Assembly (NCBI GenBank): GCA_964471595.1 | Contig: CAYYGN010000043.1 | Coordinates: 1 to 17,034, forward strand | Direction of reading: 5' to 3' | Length of the DNA stretch: 17,034 bases | Source: JAGNXB01 sp964471595 | GTDB lineage: Bacteria > Bacteroidota > Bacteroidia > Chitinophagales > Saprospiraceae | Part shown: piece after piece, positions 14,935 to 17,034 of the stretch | Layout: the number at the start of each line of letters is the position of its first letter | Numbering within the stretch: the stretch's first letter is position 1 | Program-made: the position numbers and the translations under genes | The notes under the pieces: model-generated | What the model saw: the letters and a program-made list of their open reading frames with translations, nothing else | Database searches by the model: none | Told to the model about the DNA's origin: nothing

Positions 14935-16362
14935 TTAGATTCGGGTGAATCGAAGGGTGACCGTAGATCCGGGCTGCCGGACCTGACATTGATACATACC
15001 GGGCGAAAGATGGCTCACATCAAAAGATCCTGTAAACTGCAGATCCTGCCATACAAGTCTTCCATGCAAATCATAAACCGCCAATTCTCCTTGGGGATAT
15101 TCCCGGGTTCCGGCATGCCGGATATGCACCCATTGGTTGGACGGATTCGGAAACAATTCCAGGGGATCTCCGGCAATGACCTGGTGGGTAGAACTGACCA
15201 GAAAACTCCTGAAAAAATCAACCGTAGCCTGTGCAGCAGGGGTCACACATCCTCCGTGGTTGAGATTCACCCCTTTACTCTCCGCCAATACATCCGAAGC
15301 CCCACCATCCTGGAAGGTTTCCATGGCTAAAATACTGTTTTGATAAGGTACCTGTTCATCCGCTTCACAATAAAACAACCGCATGGGCGCCTCCGGTACC
15401 CAATTCAGCAGGTCATTGTCCGTGATCGCAGCCCATATCGGATGAGCAGTCGGATCCGTGAGCAATTGTTGCCGGACATCATCCCTGAGCATGTTGCGAG
15501 GCTTGAGTGTACCGGTGTTCAACAATAGCGTGGTAAACAGGGATGTTGCCATGGCTGAAAGTGTCGTGCTTCCATCCCTGAATTGTTGAATGGGTCCAAT
15601 GTATTGGGGTTTGAAAATATCTGTAAGATCGCTGTATATATTGCCATAGACCTCCTGATACGACAACACCAGATAAGGCATGAAGGCAATGCCCGGGATG
15701 TAATTGAGATCGGCCATCATTTTGTCAAACATGATGCCCGAGAGGGAGTAAGGGCCGGACATTGGTGAAGACGCCGTGACGGTAAACTCCCCGTCCAATT
15801 CTTGCTGGATCATCCTGTGCATGGCCATGGCCGAATGTCCTCCCTGGCTATACCCCGAAATGAAAAGTTCGTCCATCGGCTGGATGCTCAGATCGGCAAG
15901 GACTTCCTTTACGGCCCGAAGCATTTCAATGCCGGCCATGGCCTCTGATTCGGCATGTACATAGGGATGAAATCCCCTGGAATTGCCAAGTCCGAGGTAG
16001 TCCGGTTCGGCCACAATGAAACCATGGGAAGCAAAGGCCGGACCCAAATGGAAATGCGCACTCGGTATGTAAGTCCTGTCGGTGGTTCCGTGCATGTCAC
16101 AGAGCAACGGGAATTGCTCCCCTTCATTCTTCCAGGGTATGGAAAGCGCGCCACTGGCCGTATCCGGCTGTCCATGCACATCATTCATTACATACAGGAC
16201 GACATAGATGTCAACACCACGCTCCAAAGGCGTATTGGGATCGTATTCGTTCTTCAGTTCCTCCACACTAAGACTTTGGCGGAGAGAATACGAAACAAGG
16301 TTCTGGGCCTTGGAAGACCCAATGCCAATCAGAAAAAAGAAAAGCAGTAAACGCATGGACAT
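14935..16362 (-). CDS. Secreted alpha/beta-hydrolase (secretory lipase/esterase-like) with T9SS type A sorting domain
   Basis: The protein has 475 residues. The signal peptide is in 1-18 (MSMRLLLFFFLIGIGSSKAQ holds the cleavage region). The hydrolase domain has DMHGT near the oxyanion region, EPDYLGLGNSRGFHPY, the nucleophile elbow GYSQGG with Ser172, EADEQVPY with the probable Asp335, and LNHGGC with His369. The DYxGLG motif and layout resemble the LIP secretory lipase family. Residues from about 400 on form a T9SS type A C-terminal domain (LFPNPSNQWVHI, then AVYDLHGRLVW and LSPGMYQCQV), so the enzyme should pass the outer membrane through type IX secretion. It probably hydrolyses lipids or other esters outside the cell. 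The start at 16362 (or the ATG at 16356) is chosen because the longer frame to 16476 adds residues ahead of the signal peptide. Confidence 0.9.
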   Translation of the reverse strand: MSMRLLLFFFLIGIGSSKAQNLVSYSLRQSLSVEELKNEYDPNTPLERGVDIYVVLYVMNDVHGQPDTASGALSIPWKNEGEQFPLLCDMHGTTDRTYIPSAHFHLGPAFASHGFIVAEPDYLGLGNSRGFHPYVHAESEAMAGIEMLRAVKEVLADLSIQPMDELFISGYSQGGHSAMAMHRMIQQELDGEFTVTASSPMSGPYSLSGIMFDKMMADLNYIPGIAFMPYLVLSYQEVYGNIYSDLTDIFKPQYIGPIQQFRDGSTTLSAMATSLFTTLLLNTGTLKPRNMLRDDVRQQLLTDPTAHPIWAAITDNDLLNWVPEAPMRLFYCEADEQVPYQNSILAMETFQDGGASDVLAESKGVNLNHGGCVTPAAQATVDFFRSFLVSSTHQVIAGDPLELFPNPSNQWVHIRHAGTREYPQGELAVYDLHGRLVWQDLQFTGSFDVSHLSPGMYQCQVRQPGSTVTLRFTRI

Positions 16363-16412
16363 GAGTGATGGATGGTTAAAGCCTTCCGGAAATGATTCCG
16401 GCATTCGTACCG

Positions 16413-16443
16413 TGAAAATACAATTTGGCAGGAATAAGCCCAA
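16413..16443 (-). promoter_or_regulatory. Weak promoter candidate for the esterase gene
   Basis: On the minus strand a TTG (16441-16443) is followed 20 nt later by TATTTTCA (16413-16420). The spacing suits a Bacteroidota -33/-7 pair, but the -7 box has two mismatches to TAnnTTTG. Downstream in the leader a 6-bp hairpin (CCGGAA, loop of 4, TTCCGG) lies at 16386-16401. Confidence 0.25.
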
Positions 16444-16539
16444 CATTTCAAACCAGGCATATTTACAGGTGGACAAAACCCGATGTTTCCCACATCATAC
16501 CCGTTCTTCGTCAGGACCCGCTCGCCAGCCCTTTCCCGG

Positions 16540-16803
16540 TCAATGCCGTGATCGAAAATTCCTGGGGAACATCCGCTGGATCATTACCCGGCTTTTCATG
16601 CCCTTGATCCGGCGCTCCTCGTTGATGGCTTCCTCTACCGTCAGACATTCGGACGTCCATACTACCTCCCAATCCTTCGCGCGAGCCGTGTAACCCTTGT
16701 GCTCCGTTAAATGTCGCCGCAGCCGTTCTTCCATACTGCCTGTCGTATGCCCGATGTAATACCGATCCATGGAAGGTGAGTATAAGATGTAGGTCGTCGC
16801 CAT
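16540..16803 (-). CDS. GIY-YIG nuclease domain protein, copy 1
   Basis: The protein has 87 residues and is almost entirely a GIY-YIG domain of the small UPF0213/YhbQ type. YILY at 5-8 and YIG at 16-18 are the two core strands; Arg27 in ERLRRH and Glu63 in EERRIKGMKSR are the expected catalytic residues; GYTAR (37-41) is also typical. Such proteins cut DNA or are proposed to; cellular roles of the stand-alone forms are mostly unknown. The last part (MIQRMFPRNFRSRH) differs from the family pattern and from copy 2. The ATG is 4 nt after the T-run of an intrinsic terminator, so any transcript of this gene must read through that hairpin. The hairpin's 3' arm carries AGGAGG, which could be the ribosome-binding site, 11 nt upstream. 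Confidence 0.88.
   Translation of the reverse strand: MATTYILYSPSMDRYYIGHTTGSMEERLRRHLTEHKGYTARAKDWEVVWTSECLTVEEAINEERRIKGMKSRVMIQRMFPRNFRSRH
16589..16643. repeat. 55-bp perfect direct repeat, unit 1 (inside GIY-YIG copy 1)
   Basis: These 55 bases recur without mismatch at 16980-17034, 391 bp to the right, and the second copy is cut by the window edge. They code the segment TVEEAINEERRIKGMKSR of both genes. Identity stops sharply at the left side, where the two C-terminal tails differ. Confidence 0.95.
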
Positions 16804-16807
16804 AATG

Positions 16808-16832
16808 AAAAAAGCCTCCTGAGGGAGGCTTT
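16808..16832 (-). terminator. Intrinsic terminator ahead of GIY-YIG copy 1
   Basis: A perfect 9-bp inverted repeat AAAGCCTCC / GGAGGCTTT with a 4-nt loop lies at 16811-16832. Read on the minus strand, it is followed by six T (16808-16813). It would end transcripts of the upstream GIY-YIG copy 2. The same hairpin sits immediately before the ATG at 16803 and contains AGGAGG in its 3' arm, so it can also act as an attenuator or hide a ribosome-binding site. Confidence 0.8.
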
Positions 16833-16848
16833 AGTGGGTGGGCGCAGA

Positions 16849-16919
16849 CCTGTCCCGGACATTGGCCATGCCAAGGTTCGGGAAGGATTCGAATCCCGAC
16901 ACTTCGCTGTCGGGACAGG
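16849..16919 (-). promoter_or_regulatory. Structured spacer with nested, competing inverted repeats
   Basis: Four elements are seen. CCTGTCCCG (16849-16857) pairs with CGGGACAGG (16911-16919). TTGGC/GCCAA (16862-16874) forms a small stem. TCGGGA (16878-16883) pairs with TCCCGA (16894-16899) around the 12-bp palindrome GGATTCGAATCC (16885-16896). CCCGACA (16895-16901) pairs with TGTCGGG (16908-16914). The last helix shares bases with the first and third, so they exclude each other. The block resembles a small cloverleaf or a repeat unit but does not fold as a canonical tRNA. It may be the leader of copy 1 or a REP-like element. Confidence 0.5.
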
Positions 16920-16933
16920 CCCTCCGACCCCCT

Positions 16934-17034
16934 TTAATTGCCTTTTCGTCCCTCACGGATCAGGCGCTCAATGACCATTCGGCTTTTCATGCCCTTGATC
17001 CGGCGCTCCTCGTTGATGGCTTCCTCTACCGTCA
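16934..17034 (-). CDS. GIY-YIG nuclease domain protein, copy 2 (C-terminal 33 residues only)
   Basis: Only the end of this gene is in the window: 33 codons before a TAA at 16934-16936. It reads TVEEAINEERRIKGMKSR, then MVIERLIREGRKGN. The first part is identical to copy 1 at protein and DNA level. The tail (MKSRMVIERLI) fits the usual family C-terminus better than that of copy 1. The Glu of EERRIK is the expected catalytic residue. The gene continues past the right edge, so start, length and intactness cannot be judged. Confidence 0.85.
   Translation of the reverse strand, partial: TVEEAINEERRIKGMKSRMVIERLIREGRKGN
16980..17034. repeat. 55-bp perfect direct repeat, unit 2 (inside GIY-YIG copy 2)
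   Basis: Identical to 16589-16643. It runs to the last base of the window, so the full repeat may be longer. Perfect identity over 55 bp points to a recent duplication or ongoing gene conversion. Confidence 0.95.

Noticed and set aside
14893..15330. 145-codon plus-strand frame
   Set aside because: It is antisense to the T9SS tail of the esterase and shows no protein family features.
16363..16476. Longer esterase starting at 16476
   Set aside because: The extra 38 residues would precede a typical signal peptide, and the candidate promoter lies within this stretch.
16841..16933. Possible tRNA gene (TTCGAAT with flanking stems)
   Set aside because: The T-stem does not pair around TTCGAAT on either strand, and no acceptor stem, D-arm or anticodon arm can be placed. 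It is treated as a structured spacer.

Overview
The window reads as a chromosomal segment of a Bacteroidota bacterium. A Saprospiria- or Cytophagia-like lineage with moderately high GC is my guess; the sequence does not settle the class. Four things support the phylum: two secreted proteins with type IX secretion (T9SS) C-terminal domains (a CHU_C-type giant protein and a type A-tailed esterase), the long Bacteroidota form of PurF, a bacterial mevalonate-pathway decarboxylase, and several promoter -7 boxes of the Bacteroidota type TAnnTTTG (three are exactly TATCTTTG). Almost the whole window is coding.

Layout. 1-2197: the 5' part of a thiolase gene on the minus strand (cut by the window edge), a short one-domain BatD-like exported protein on the plus strand, and a zinc-dependent aspartoacylase/succinylglutamate desuccinylase-family enzyme on the minus strand that overlaps the batD end by 13 bp. 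2237-6109: a 1290-residue secreted modular protein with five 70-residue Ig-like modules, then five 41-residue GCDS repeats, SprB-like modules and a CHU_C tail. 6228-8127: a membrane-anchored thiol peroxidase of the glutathione peroxidase family, ComF, and a small outer-membrane barrel-like protein. 8225-10589: long-form purF followed closely by a small isoprenylcysteine/phospholipid methyltransferase-like membrane protein. 10609-13233: an unrecognised four-helix membrane protein, a patatin-like phospholipase, and diphosphomevalonate decarboxylase. The decarboxylase has a -7 box only 4 nt before its ATG, which predicts a leaderless mRNA. 13256-16362: a POT-like MFS transporter, a 299-bp gap and a T9SS-exported alpha/beta-hydrolase. 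16540-17034: two tandem GIY-YIG nuclease genes, the second cut by the window edge.

The genes are mostly housekeeping plus cell-surface functions, and no large operon is visible. The likely co-transcribed pairs are purF with the methyltransferase gene and the patatin gene with mvaD. The most unusual part is the right end. The 130-bp spacer between the two GIY-YIG genes holds nested, mutually exclusive inverted repeats, then an intrinsic terminator whose 3' arm carries an AGGAGG just before the ATG of the first GIY-YIG gene. This looks like an attenuator-type leader or a small repeat/mobile unit linked to the nuclease. Promoters, regulatory models and functions are inferences from sequence alone.
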